This document shows, one piece after another, positions 43,086 to 59,198 of a DNA stretch of 64,000 nt (its first letter is position 1; every line of letters begins with the position of its first letter). Position numbers and translations under genes: made by a program. The notes under the pieces were generated by a model, which was given only the letters and a program-made list of their open reading frames with translations, was not told the DNA's origin and did not search any database. Origin of the DNA: Dryomyza anilis (lineage: Eukaryota; Arthropoda; Insecta; Diptera; Dryomyzidae); the NCBI GenBank assembly GCA_951804985.1, contig OX638133.1, positions 54,837,122-54,901,121 of the forward strand. The letters are read 5' to 3'.

Positions 43086-43745
43086 CCTCGATTTTAATCA
43101 AATATATCATAAACAAATTTTAAAAAATATTCCGAATAATTTTAACTTTTTTAAACTTTTAAAACTTTTAACTTTTAAAACATTTTTTCGAAATTTTGAC
43201 AGCAAACACATTGCGAACTAATATTTAAATGTTTTTCAAGAGAGCTTAGAGACTTGTGATAAATTACTCTCCCGACTTACTTTTTTGGTAACACAAATTT
43301 CTTTATGATTTTTTGCAAAACCTAATATCTGGACCCAGATTTTTTTTGCCAATTATCCGTAGGGAAAGGTTCATATTTTATTTTGTGATAAAGTTTGCAT
43401 CTGCTACATGTCGAAATCGTGCGTTAACTTGCGATATAAAGTACCAAAAATGGACTTTTTTTTTGCTACTTTGACACCATTTTTTGCAAAGTCTCGACGT
43501 ATAGGGAGTACGTAGCAAGAATCAGGACACCGAAATCTACAAGAAATAATAAGTTTCATTTCTGTGGACGCCAACAACCCTCAATTTGTAGAACAGTGTT
43601 TTACCAATGTTTAAAAAAATTGTTGCAATAGAAGTAGCAACTGCTGTAGCTGCGACTACTGGATATACAACAGCAGCAGCAGTCATTGCACATATCTTAA
43701 AACTATGACAGTATGATAGTAGCAATTCAAAAAATGACTACTGCT
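43086..43745 (+). repeat. Array module without LTR (second empty site)
   Basis: It runs from CCCTCGATTTTAATCAAATA through ATATCTGGACCCAG, CCAATTATCCGTAGGG and GGTTCATATTTTATTTTGTG to AACTTGCGATATAAAGTAC and ACCCTCAATTTGTAGAACAG. At 43,371-43,380 the LTR target is uninterrupted. It is more diverged from the units than they are from each other, so it is an older relative. It also has a segment of about 100 bp (CACATTGCGAACTAATATTT...) missing on the left of LTR 1. Confidence 0.8.
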
Positions 43746-44441
43746 GCTATATAATTTTTCACATTGTTACGACGATAGTCGATGTTCGGTTTTTGTGTAT
43801 GACTGTGGCACAAGGTGGTAACCTTTAAATTTGATTTATCCACAAAATTTTTCAAAAAATAATCAATTTGAATAAAAATTACACAATTTTTTATGATATT
43901 AAAAAGTATAATAAAATGTGACGTTGAGAATTACAAATGACAAAGTCCATTTTTCGAACAAATTGAGTTAAACTAGGTTTCGTATTCTAGATCTCGTATA
44001 TGTATATTTAACATTTCAGAATTTACATTTTTAAACACGTCGAAAATTAAAAAATTGATAATCAAAAGTTTGCTTATCATAATGACCGAAGACCAGAATT
44101 TCGTATCAAAGTTTATAATGCACACATAAAATGTATTATGCAATTATTTTGTGTATTCTTGTTTAAAAATTAAATTATAAATTATTTACATATTATAAAT
44201 TCTTCTATAAAATATATTCTATAAATTTACTATAAATTCCCCAGTATACAAAAATATGTATCACTTAAAGTTAATTGTTTTTATAAAAATTTGATTAAAA
44301 TTGAATTTATTATATAAAATCTTAAAATTAACAGCCCTATTAAAATGTCTCTAAATATGAAAACATAATTTACTTTAAAACACAGATACGTTTTGTTTAT
44401 ATTTTTAAAACCAAATGTTTAGCGTTTCCAATAATAACCAG
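43746..44441. other. AT-rich DNA, no gene seen
   Basis: No supported frame, repeat or motif. Confidence 0.5.
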
Positions 44442-45132
44442 TTGGGAAGGTTAGATCACATGGGAAATTTTAAAGTAGGTGTAATTATGATAGTTAGGAT
44501 TATCAAAATTATAGTCGGTCTAAGCCGACTATAAATACCCTACACATATGTGTGGTTACCATTCAAAGTGATATATAGGTCGTATACCCTAATCCTGAAA
44601 ATAACTACAAACATTCAATCGCTGAAGAATTTCCATTCATTTGATACCCATATTTACAAATGGGTAGGTGTACCGAATTTCGATTTTTTTTTGTGAACCA
44701 CAAGTCTTTTCACCGGAAAACATTATTATCATGTATTTGAGCATGATGTCATTATATATTTGACCAAAAAAGTTTACCTAATCACGTATACATAAAAATT
44801 GATCTTTATATGTACATTTTTTATGAGGTATTTGAACATAAGTGGTCGGATCATAGGTCACAATGGACCGATCTAGCCAATTTGTTCGCACATACAGCGT
44901 AGGTATATTAGTAATCAAAGTTGTAAGTTTCATTTATCTATCTCTTCAATTTTAAAAGTAGTAGGGATTTCAACAGACAGACGGACAGACAGACGGACAT
45001 CGCTAAATCGACTCAGGAGGTCATGCTGATCAAAAATATATATACTTTTCCATACCGGAGATGCTTCCTTCTGGGTGTTACAAACGGCGTACCAAACTGA
45101 ATATACCCTTTCACTCTTAGTGTAGGGTATAA
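44442..45132 (-). repeat. Dispersed repeat family A, copy 2
   Basis: Reverse complement of copy 1 over its whole length, including the hairpin TATAGTCGGTCTAAGCCGAC and both ACCCTACAC/GTGTAGGGT ends. A few indels distinguish it (for example in the GACAGACAGACGGACAGAC run). Confidence 0.85.
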
Positions 45133-45698
45133 GAAAATAATGTAAATTTAAAATAATATTCGAATGTATATGGAAGACTTGTCAAAAAGCCACCAAATTG
45201 ATAAGCTGTACACCGAAAAAATGACTGTACCAAATTATATACATTTTATGTCTATAATTTGTATTGAAAATTCGTTCTCTACATATTGCACAAACTGTAT
45301 TGATGTTTTGTTTTTCGCTTTCATTTGAATTCGTGTGGGATCACTGACGAATGAATTACGAAAGGTCGCCTCTCGTGCAGGTATAAACGAATTCTTATCC
45401 AGTTTCTGCAATATGAAACTGTCCGTAGCATCTGACCGAACCGTCTTAATGAGAGAAGACTATAGAGCTGCCACCTAAGTTTACCGCTGAATATTTTTGG
45501 TTTTCAAACTTAGTTGTCAACTCGGCAGTATACAAAAAAAGCACGCAGTTGCAGAGTAGTTTGCTGATGTGACGCGACATGACGTTAGCATTGAGACGGC
45601 CAATGTTTGTTGCTTTCAATGTTCGCTCTGTCATTATTCGATCACTGCATATATTTTGTTCAGTCAGTAATAGTTGATATGACATCTTTATGGTTTTG
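45133..45698. other. Intergenic DNA, no gene assigned
   Basis: A minus-strand frame of 90 codons (45,446-45,718) is open and less AT-rich than its surroundings, but shows no family signature. Its N-terminus overlaps the minisatellite. Confidence 0.3.
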
Positions 45699-45772
45699 TC
45701 ATGGTATGGTTTCACCATGGTATGGTTTCACCATGGTATGGTTTCACCATGGTATGGTTTTACCATAGCATG
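45699..45772. repeat. 16-bp minisatellite CATGGTATGGTTTCAC
   Basis: About four and a half head-to-tail copies, each carrying CCATGG at the junction. The last is degenerate (TTTTACCATAGCATG). Confidence 0.9.
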
Positions 45773-45898
45773 TTATTCTTATGTGTTTTAACCGAAAAGA
45801 AACACTTAAGTGCTTGCCATTCCATTCCTTTGAGTCATCAGAACTTGATGATAATTAGTGGTGCTTCCATCTTATGATCAGGATGGCTTATGATTTAT

Positions 45899-45902
45899 AT
45901 TT

Positions 45903-45953
<51 letters not shown>
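45899..45953. repeat. (TTTA)n microsatellite
   Basis: About 13 uninterrupted copies of the tetranucleotide. Confidence 0.95.
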
Positions 45954-48019
45954 TGTGTAGATTTTTCTTGTGGTTGTGGGTAACAATCTTTAGTTGTATT
46001 TATTTGTACTATACAACTAAATAGTTTTCAGATTTATATATCTTGTATCTTATTTTTGGTATTAAAAAATTATATTAGATATTCATTCATATAATTTTCC
46101 GAATCAATAAAAATATTTTTTTTATTTTATTAATTATCACAACAAAGTAAAATAACTACATATTATTGTAAAATTAAAGGCATATGTAGTAATTTCTCTA
46201 CATATTTCTGGACATATAAATAAAGACAAAATGTAGGTTTTTTAATACATATGTATTGAAATTTTATATAGAAAAGCTGTTAAATTATGTAGGAATTTTC
46301 CATATAAAAACAACTACATCAGTTTAGTAAAAATAAATACATATGCTTTTGGACGTAAATCAAATACATATGTATTTATTTTAATGACATTTATAGTTAT
46401 TTTTAATACAGTATTTTTTTCGGTGCACTTTACTAACATTTGTAGCATGCTGTATATTTATTTATCCATTAAATAAATATTCATATGTTATTTAATAATA
46501 TTTGCCTGAGTCAAGATTTGAAAAATTGTTCGAAATAAATTGTGACAGGCAAAACATCGTATTACATTTTTCTTCAAATACTTCTGCAAGTAATGGATAT
46601 TTTGAATATTATTGTCAGCTGATTTAAATGACACTTTAAGACAAAAAATAATAAAATATCTATTCAATTGTGAGACTTTTTTCTCCTCCTGTTAAATTGG
46701 TTTTTTTTGTTGGTTATTTGATTGAAAATATTGGGAAAAGTCTGAAGAAACTATATCTTAAATATTATATAATTTGTCAGAAAATTCTAAACTTTTTTAA
46801 TTTAATAAATTAATCTATATAAATAAAAATAAACAAACGGTAAAAAATTCTACATCTTGAGATAAAACACCATTTGAACTGGGTCTGCGAAATACAAAGG
46901 CGTTTCTCATTCTTTCAATCTAAAATCAAAATCTTTAAATCTATCAAATTGTTGATATACTACTAATAATAATAAAAATACATTATATTTTACTGTTTGA
47001 ATTTTAATATAGATGGACAACAAAATTTTTCAATTTCTCACTATATCTGTTTCAGTTTTTAGGGAGACATTTACGATTGAAATAATATAATAAAATATGT
47101 GAATATTCAAAGTACACATGTAGGTCATAAATTCAAAATATATTCGTACAGATATACTGTCTAAAGACGACGAATCCTCAAATACTTCAATAACGTAACG
47201 CTCTGCTCCAAAACTTTTAAAGATTGCCATCGAGTTACAGTAGGCGATAGTGTTTTATAATCTATCTAAATATATTTTTGAAACTCTTTAAATTTTGCTT
47301 TTGTGGTATAATTATATTTGATTCTAAATTACACAAAAAATACACATGTAGGTCAAAATTGCACTGTTTTTGTGGAATTACACAAAAAGTGGCAACAGTG
47401 CTAATAATAAAACACCAATAAAATATGATATATCACTAAAAAAATTTTAAATTTTTTATTAAAAATTGAAATTTTCACCGAACATTTTATTTTTCACTAA
47501 CATTATAATTCTCACTGAAAATTCAATTTTGCACTGACATCATTATAATTCAATTTTTACTACAAGTTTAAATTTTAATTTTCTTAACAAATTTTAATTT
47601 TAACTGAAAATCCAATTTTTCACTGAAAACTCAAATCAAAATAAATTTGTCATTAAAAACTAACTTTTTTTATGGTAAATTCAATATTTCACTAAAAGAT
47701 AAAAATTCTATTTTTTACTAAAAAATATTTTTTTTTGCTAAAACTTACCTTTTTAACTAAAAAGTATACACTTAATTAATAATTTAATTTTTCAGTAAAA
47801 AAAAAACACCAGTTTTTCACTAATAAATTCAATTTTTCACTACAAAATTTAATATGTAATTAAAAAATTCAAATTTTAATAAAAATTTAAATTTTAGATA
47901 CAAATTTAAATTTTAGATAAAAAAAAATGGCACTTTAAAGTAAATTCTAATTATCACAGATTTAGATTTAGAACATAATAAAGCGATTAGTTTGAAGTTA
48001 GTCCACTTTGAATATTAAT
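45954..48019. other. AT-rich DNA with degenerate short repeats, no gene seen
   Basis: Between about 46,150 and 46,420, ACATATGTA-type palindromes recur. Between about 47,440 and 47,900, a loose repeat of TTTTTCACTGAAAATTCAA (unit about 20-45 bp) recurs with many errors. No supported coding frame. Confidence 0.5.
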
Positions 48020-48134
48020 TTATTGTGAGCAAGACATTCAATTGGTTTTCAAGCATAGAGTTGACGACAGTAAATGTTTTCAAACGAAGTGAGTGTCTTG
48101 AAGTGGGTTTCAAATGCACTTGTGCAGATGTCTA
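48020..48134. mobile_element. Right-end fragment of the 845-bp hAT-type family
   Basis: It matches 7678-7792, ending CTTGTGCAGATGTCTA. The rest of the element is absent. Confidence 0.75.
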
Positions 48135-48539
48135 ATATTTACAGCTTCATCTATGAATGATGAGCAAAATATCCTACAATGTGTCGTGATTCAAACGATT
48201 GCGACTATCGGTAAGTATCAATTTCAGAGATGAAAATGCACGTTCAAAATGCAAGAAATGATTCTACTGATAAAAATAATTGCTATAACTACATTTTCTG
48301 CACATACTTGGATTGGGGGAATAGCAAAGCAAATACTTCTTAAAGTATATAACTCAGGATCAGTATATATCTTATCTCTCCAAAAATGTCGTAACGAAAC
48401 TGACAGAAAATCTGAGATGAGCAAATAATTTTGAGAATATTTGTCAAATAACGGTATTATCGAAATATCACACAGTTTCTAAAAAACGAGTTCAGAAAAA
48501 TAGGTCACATGTGTAAGTTCGATCACATGGTACGGACTT

Positions 48540-49282
48540 TTATAGTCGGTCGGGCCCAACTATGGAATACCCTACACCTTTGGTAGGGTTATTAATGTGG
48601 GATATTTAATTGTATACCTTAATTTAAGTTCTTAATTATTCTAAACCTCCTTCCTACCCTTGGTATAATATTCACATATCAGAAATTTACGTTTTATATT
48701 ATAAAAGTATAAAAAGGCTAATAAAAAGAATTATAAAAATAAAATCGGGCAGACCACGCCTATATTTAAGATAATATTTCTAATATTTCATAGACTTGAT
48801 TTTAATAATTCACGGCTAATATTTTCACTATGAAAACTCGGAAAAAATTAAAAAGACATGTGGGCGAATTACGCCCATTTTTGTACCACATATTTTGAGG
48901 TGAATTCTAACAATTTGTTTTAAATTTTATAACTATATCTTGAATACTTTTCGATTTATTAGTTTCTAAACAGTTATATAAAAGTGCCGTGTATGGGAAG
49001 TGGGTGTGTCCGTTGACCGATTTGGCTCATTTCCGAAGTCAGTTCCTACTTTTGGCTAAAACAGTTTGAAACGAAATTTCATCGCATTCTGAGAAGTATT
49101 TCTCAAGTTACTACGTTTTCGGGCAGACAGACAGACGGACAGACAGACAGACGGACATGGCTTAACACACTCGGGTAGTAATGCTGATCCAGAATATATA
49201 CACTCCTAAGGACACGTCTCCTAAGGGGCGTTACAATATATGCACAAACTTAATATACTCTATACCTCATAGGTGTAGGGTA
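48540..49282 (-). repeat. Dispersed repeat family A, diverged copy
   Basis: It has the same layout as copy 2: a degraded TATAGTCGG hairpin, ATACCCTACACC, a GACAGACAGACGGACAG run, ATGCTGATCCAGAATATATA, GGCGTTACAA, and AGGTGTAGGGTATAAA at the end. The interior is largely unalignable by eye. Confidence 0.65.
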
Positions 49283-49500
49283 TAAAAATACCTCAAAAAA
49301 TTCCACAAAATTTAAAAATGTATGAAAATAGGCTCTAAAATACTAAAAATGTGTATTATTGACAATAATCATTTGTATTTTTAAAATTATACTCTTGTAT
49401 TTTTTTTTATTTTATAAATTTAAATTAAATGAATTTAGTTTACAGATTGTTTTTGAAAAAAATTGATATCTTAGGACCTCCTTCCAGCGGAGTTTTTATT
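49283..49500 (-). mobile_element. Fragment of the hAT-type MITE found in the array proteases
   Basis: AATGTGTATTATTGACAATA, CATTTGTATTTTTAAAATTA, TACTCTTGTATTT and CTCCTTCCAGCGGAGTTTTT match the reverse complement of the MITE interior (for example 38,085-38,230). Neither end is present. Confidence 0.65.
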
Positions 49501-49592
49501 TCCGATCTGTTTCAGATAGGCTACTACGAATTTTTGAACAACCCTGTGCGTATCGAATCAGTTTTCGTACGTGATTAGAATCTGAATCGGGC

Positions 49593-50018
49593 TTAGGGCC
49601 AGTTTCAGAATCGTGTTTTTCAGTGAACTTTAAACGTAGTTTAAACTTAGTCTGTCCATCGGTTTTCATTTTATAGGTTTCTGCTATTTTTCATTGCATA
49701 AAGTAACACTGAACGATTGCACACACAATTTCTCACTGATATTTATTATTTCGTGCAATATACTATTCTAAATCTTTATAATTTCTTATAAATTTCGTCA
49801 TTCTCGCAACTTAAATATCAGCTGTTCCAAATCAGCAAAATAACCCTCTTCTTCTTAAATGCTATTCACAATCGATAATTCGCCGGTGCTGCCATATTTT
49901 AAGCACTGATCTGAAGAAAACTTAAACTACCACTGAAAAACTGTTCGAATAGTTAAACTACGTGAGACGTTTAAGTTAAACTACCAAGTTTAAACTACCA
50001 CTGAAAAACAGGCCCTTA
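49593..50018. mobile_element. PIF/Harbinger-type MITE, 420 bp
   Basis: Element 49,596-50,015 starts GGGCCAGTTTCAG and ends CTGAAAAACAGGCCC, flanked by TTA on both sides (49,593-49,595; 50,016-50,018). GGGCC termini and a TTA duplication fit PIF/Harbinger. Subterminal CACTGAAAAAC/GTTTTTCAGTG and GTTTAAAC repeats are present. Confidence 0.65.
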
Positions 50019-50550
50019 ATGCAACAACTTCCCGACTCGATTTTTAAGAGAGTTATGTCAGTTTTGCGAACGAAGTACAAAACAAAGTAATGATTATAAT
50101 GACAAAAAACAGAGCAGCATGAAAAGGGAATCAGTTCAGCATAGAATGACAGCATGATCTGATCTGAACGCCAATTCCAAATAAAATTGATGACATTTGA
50201 ATGATGAAATTTGAAATGTTTTATTTTATTAATCAAAGTAATTTTTTAACACACATATTAATATTGTAAATACACCACAAACACATAAATGTTAAATACA
50301 TAATCAACACTCCGATTTACAGTGGTTCAACGTGAGTATCATTTTTTTTCTACACTTCTCATTTTATATACCGCGTCAGAAAGTTTTGACCATTCCACAA
50401 TAATCTGCATTTAAAGAAAATTAATAAAAACAGCATTGAAGTTATATAACATATCATATCATGATATAGTTGCAGAAACTGCAATTCCAGTTTACAACAT
50501 TATATTGTTAATAAGCCGTATTCCGTTCGTGCGTTGTAGCTGACGCCTGC
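50019..50550. other. AT-rich DNA, no gene seen
   Basis: The minus-strand frame at 49,976-50,236 overlaps the MITE and is not supported. No other feature. Confidence 0.4.
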
Positions 50551-50551
50551 A

Positions 50552-52140
50552 TGATTACTTACTTACTTAAATGGCCCGTACAACCGTGGGTCGGTTTTGG
50601 CCGCTGAGATAAAGCCGCACCAGTCGCTTCTGCTTTGCGCGCGCTGAAGCCAGTTAGAAATACCAAGCGTTGCCAGAATGTGCACAACTTGGTCTTTGCA
50701 ACGCCCTCTTCTTCGCTGCCCACCTTCGAGCCTCGATTCAAGCACCTTCTTAGCTGGAATGTTTCATCCATTCGTTCGACATGACTTAGTCTGCGAATCA
50801 GGATGATTCTACCGCTCATGGATCATCCTGATTCGATACTCGTTAGCAAAGCAGATACGGCCAAAGATTTTACGGAGAATCTTTCTCTCGAACGCTCCCA
50901 GTACTCTCTCATCGGTGGAGGCCAGAGTCCATGTTTCTGCACCATAAAGTAGGACGAGCATGATGAGTTACTTGTAGAGCTTTATTTTTCCGGCGAGAGA
51001 GGGCTCTACTTTTCAATTGCCTACTGAGCCCAAAGTAGCACCTGTTAGCAAGAGTTATTCTCCGTTTAATCTCCAGGCTGACGTCGTTGTTGCTGTTGAT
51101 GCTGGATCCCAAATAGACGAATTCCTTCACAATGCCGAACTTGTGGGTGTCAAAATCAGCTTTTTGTCCAAGACGCACGGACTCCTTTCTGCTTGTTGCC
51201 ACAAGGAACTTCGTTCACCACTAGACCTTTCTCCAATCTGGAGAATGCTGCGCTGACTGCTCGTGTGCTCCTGCCAATGATATCAATATCATCGGCATAT
51301 GCGAGCAGCATGACACTTTTGTTGAGGATAGTGCCGCATGAACGGAGTTCGGCAGCTCGAACTATTTTCTCCATTAATAAATTAAAAAAAGTAGCGGTGG
51401 GGAGTCAGCCTGCCTGAAACCTCGCTCGGTATGAAATGGCTCGGAGAGGTCTTTTCCTATTCTCACTGAGCATCGTGTATTGCTCAGGGTCATCCTGCAA
51501 AGCCTTATAAGTTTCGCAGGTATACCGAACTCAGACATTGCGGCGTATAATCGTTCCCTTATCGGAGTGTCGAAGGCGGATTTATAGTCGATTAACAGGT
51601 GGTAGGTGTCGATCTGTTTTTGTAGGGTCTTTCCTGGATTAAGCGTAATGTGAAAATCTGGTCTATGGAAGCCGCACTGATAAGGTCCAATCCTTCCAAT
51701 TCCTTCTCTATCGGTGGAATTGCTGTCATCTTCACCGGTCAGCAGATTAGAGAAGTGATCCCTCCATATTTCAATGTGCTCTGGATATCTGTGACTAAAT
51801 TTCCGTTCTCATCTTTACAAGAAGAGGCTCCGGATTTTGAACCTCCGGCTAGGCGTCTTATTTTCTCGAAGAATTTTCGAGCCTCATTCCTGTCCCCATG
51901 CATCTCAATCTCCTCACACTCACGTCTTTCTGCCTCGCTTTTTTTACGCCTCAAAAGACGTCTCTCTTTCCTTCTCTTGTATCTTTGTAACGCTCCTTCG
52001 CAGCTCTCGTACCTACTGACTGCAGGGTGGATTTGTACGCAGTCTTTATCTGCAGTGGCCGCGCGACACTCTTGGTCATACCACTGATTCCTCAGGGGGC
52101 GTTGGAATCCAAGCACCTCTTTGGCAGCCGTACGCATAGA
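50552..52140 (-). pseudogene. LINE ORF2 fragment (linker, RT, C-terminus), left palindrome arm
   Basis: Minus strand from 52,137: RTAAKEVLGFQRPLRNQWYD, a Lys/Arg-rich linker (KRRKERRLLRRKKSEAERRE), GASSCKDENGNLVTD, then RT in broken frames: PPIEKELEGLDLI, the motif A region IDYKSAFDTP, GFRQADSPPLLFF (motif B, Gly of RQGD altered), LLAYADDIDIIGRS (motif C with catalytic DD), FVYLGSSINSNNDVSLEIKR, RRITLANRCYFGLSRQLKSR, LYGAETWTLAS. The 3' end has a (TTAC)3 tail at 50,552. It is 5'-truncated and joined directly to array-module DNA at about 52,145. It belongs with the EN at 11-12 kb to the same broad type of insect LINE (RTE/CR1-like; clade not assigned). Confidence 0.85.
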
Positions 52141-52144
52141 GCAC

Positions 52145-52985
52145 GGCTGCCATGAAATGCATTGCGTTCATTTCAAAATAATCTTGTTGTGTCTTTTGAA
52201 CCTCTTGCTATTTTTATGTCACATTGCCAGATCAAAAATATATTACAGAAAAATAAAACAGTATTGCCATAATTACTTTTTTAACATTCTTCGCAGCTCA
52301 TCTACGAGGCACTATACGAAACGTGTATGAGCGCCGATGGCATCATAATCACGTGCACACGTGAAGCTGCGTCCCAGCTTGATAATTGGATTTTCTCCTT
52401 CTTGAAGCACTTGATTATTTTGTTGTCCAGATCGTAATTAGTTGCCATTCCTGAATTTTCAAAGTGTCCTATGACAGAAGTTTATGATCAATGAAATAGT
52501 AATATTGTTGCAGACTACACACCTGGCCAATATGTTATCCTGTATCCAACGTCTCAGTCGTGCTTATCCCTAGTGAATAAATTTGCATCCAGACACATGC
52601 TAGTGCAGATGCGCCTCCGCATCTGCATAAGAACTCAAGCGGCGCGACGTTCATTTTTGCCCTACAATGCCTTGGAAGACTGGACTAATGTGCGTCAATG
52701 CGCTCGATGTGTGTCTCGAATTTAAATTAAGATTATTTTTTCCATTTAACAAATCACTTTAATTCTTTCCATTTATTTTTCTTTGGCTTTTAAAAACAAC
52801 CAAGTATTCAATAAGAAATTTTGTTGGAAGACAATCTGCTTTCGATGTGGTTGTGAGCATGCACATTTCTTTGGTAGTGTGCGAAGTATCGACTATCGGT
52901 AAGCGATTTTTTATTGGGATGTAGATTCAATTTGACGCTCGATATCGGTACGAGAAAGTGTACGATATCGTGTGATTTCTCCTTT
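52145..52985 (+). repeat. Array-module fragment in the left arm
   Basis: From GCATTGCGTTCATTTCAAAA to CTCCTTTTTCTCGCATTAAATTC it matches 21,710-22,545 of unit 1 (type A at GCATTGCGTTCATTTC). It includes the double CACGTG and the inverted CGATATCG pair. It is joined to a LINE fragment on its left. Confidence 0.85.
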
Positions 52986-53830
52986 TTCTCGCATTAAATT
53001 CAACTAATTTCAATTAAATTCAATTAAATTTTTTAATTTCAATTAAATTTAATAAAATTTAATTAAATTCAATCGAAATCAATTAAATTCAATTAATTTA
53101 AATTAAATTTAATTAAAATCAATTAAATTCAATTAATTTCATTTCAATTAAATTCAATTAATTTCAATTAATTTCAATTAATTTCAATTAATTTCAATTA
53201 AATTCAATTAAATTAAATTCATTTAAATTCAATTAAATTCATTTCAATTCATTTCAATTAAATTCAATTAAATTCAATTAAATTCAATTAAATTCAATTA
53301 AATTCAATCAATTTCAATTAAATTCAATTAAATTCAATTAAATTCAATTAAATTCAATTAATTTCAATTTAATTAAATTTAATTAAATTAAATTAAATTC
53401 AATTAATTTCATTTAATTTCAATTAAATTCAATTAAATTCAATGAAATTTAATTAAATTCAATTAAATTCAACCAAATTCAATTATATTCCATTAATTTA
53501 ATTTCAATTAAATTCAATTAAATTCAATTAAATGCAATTAAATTCAATTAAATTCAATTCAATTAAATTTAATTCAATTAAATTCAATTCAATCAAATTC
53601 AATTAAATTCGATAAAATTCAATTAAATTAAATTCCATTAATTTAAATTCAATTAAATTCAATTAAATTCAATTCAATTAAATTCAATTATATTCAATTA
53701 AATTCAATTAAATTCAATTAAATTCAAATTAATTAAATTAAAATCAATTAAATTCAATTAAATTAAATTCAATTAAATTCGATTAAATTCAATTAAATTC
53801 AATAAAATTCAATTAAATACTATTAAATTC
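52986..53830. repeat. Pentanucleotide tract, left arm (about 840 bp)
   Basis: AATTC/AATTA/AATTT pentamers with scattered variants, at the same junction as in the tandem units, followed by CCCTCCATTTTAATGAAATA. Confidence 0.95.
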
Positions 53831-54039
53831 CCTCCATTTTAATGAAATATATCATAAACAAATTTTAAAAAATATTCCGAATAATTTTAACTTTTTTAAA
53901 CTTTTAAAACTTTTAAATTTTAAAACATTTTTTCGAAATGTGTTTGCTGTCAACACATTGCGAACTAATATTTAAATGTTTTTCAAGAGAGCTTAGAGAC
54001 TTGTGATAAATTACTCTTCCGACATACTTTTAGTTATTA

Positions 54040-57486
<3,447 letters not shown>

Positions 57487-57996
57487 TTTAAATTCAATTC
57501 AATTCAATTAAATTTAATTCAATTAAATTCAATTCAATCAAATTCAATTAAATTCGATAAAATTCAATTAAATTAAATTCCATTAATTTAAATTCAATTA
57601 AATTCAATTAAATTCAATTCAATTAAATTCAATTATATTCAATTAAATTCAATTAAATTCAAATTAATTAAATTAAAATCAATTAAATTCAATTAAATTC
57701 AATTAAATTCAATTAAATTCAATTAAATTCGATTAAATTCAATTAAATTCAATAAAATTCAATTAAATACTATTAAATTCCCTCCATTTTAATGAAATAT
57801 ATCATAAACAAATTTTAAAAAATATTCCGAATAATTTTAACTTTTTTAAACTTTTAAAACTTTTAAATTTTAAAACATTTTTTCGAAATGTGTTTGCTGT
57901 CAACACATTGCGAACTAATATTTAAATGTTTTTCAAGAGAGCTTAGAGACTTGTGATAAATTACTCTTCCGACATACTTTTAGTTATTAACTTATT

Positions 57997-58069
<73 letters not shown>

Positions 58070-58090
58070 GTTAAGTTAATAACTAGGCAC
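57487..58090. repeat. Third, direct partial copy of the left-arm end and loop
   Basis: From TTTAAATTCAATTCAATTCA it repeats about 53,555-54,130 in the same orientation: pentamers, CCCTCCATTTTAATGAAATA, CACATTGCGAACTAATATTT, TTAGTTATTAACTTATTTAT and a (TA)n run (58,004-58,063). The TA run is flanked by inverted AGTTATTAACTTATTTATATA and TATAAATAAGTTAAGTTAATAACT. Confidence 0.9.
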
Positions 58091-59198
58091 TTTGCACGAT
58101 GAATATAAATATATCAACGATTTACTTATAGTACAAAATTATAATAAGTGGATAAAGTATAAAAAAAGAAACAAAAATGAAAGAATACATAATGAAGTAA
58201 ATTTTATTGTTTTTTTATTGGTCTGAAGTAACAAGATAACAATAGGGGAGTTATGAAAATTAATTAGCCAATTTTAAATGGGAATTGTATGGCTAGAGCA
58301 TAAATCCATCATTTGCCATCCATATGCCATCCATATGAATGTAGAACAACAAATTGTACTAGTTTCCTTTTAGTTTCTGTTTAATTTTTTTTTATTAGTT
58401 TAACTAATATGCACGTAAAATTATGATTGTATGACGTCGGTTAGCAAAAATGACAATCACGTGCATCTGTATCCAATTGCAAGTTTTTCTTTAGAGTGCA
58501 GAGTCAATATTGATTTATTCGTGTTTGTGCAGAAAACATGAAATTAATTTTAACCGTATTGTTTGATTTTTTTAAATTCGCATCTGCATTCTGCTGCATT
58601 CTGTAACACCTAGCTACACACGCTTTAAGCATCGTCTTATTACAAATTGTATATTCGGTTTTTACGTTAGAGTTTACAAAATACAAACATTTTGAATGAA
58701 AATGATGACATCTACATACATTTTTTTGTCAGTTAAATTATATATTAGGGTTTTAAATGCGTTATTTTTTTATATTTAATGAATTTTATTTTTAAAAAAT
58801 CTGATACCGACATACTAAGGAAATACATGTTTCATTTATATTCTTTTTTTTCGTAAAATACAACACTGTAAATCATATTACCTTTCATTTTTTATACACA
58901 CTTTCAGTATTACGAAACGAAAATTTTACGTGAAAATCTGGTCACACAAATATTGATTTCATGTTATTTGACTTTTAAAACTTGGAAATTTATTTAAAAT
59001 TACGTCACTTTCGTCTAATAGTCTTTCGTTTCGAAAACCAGAAAGAGGCAGTAAATCAGGTAACTCCACATTATTCTAAGCTTAAAAGTAAACTTAACTG
59101 TAAAAGCATTGCCATTGTCACATTGTTTCTGCTAAAAACCGATATGGTGCGAAAAGGAAATAAATAATTCGCTAGAGCAAAGATAATTAGTTATTCTC
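58091..59198. other. AT-rich DNA, no gene assigned
   Basis: Two short frames (58,504-58,686 minus; 58,982-59,167 plus) show no family signature. No repeat was recognised. Confidence 0.4.

Larger units (their letters stand above)
50595..53870. repeat. Left arm of a large palindrome
   Basis: Each base pairs with the right arm (54,160-57,486). Over 50,595-52,330 the coordinate sum is constant at 108,081, so there are no net indels there. Substitutions are rare: one in the linker, two in the RT region, and one in TCCCTAGTGAATAAATT versus its partner. Within the pentamer tract the arms differ by about 49 bp in length. Confidence 0.92.

Noticed and set aside
45900..45953. CRISPR-like short repeats
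   Set aside because: These are a pure tetranucleotide microsatellite and a neighbouring 16-bp minisatellite without spacers; the genome is eukaryotic.
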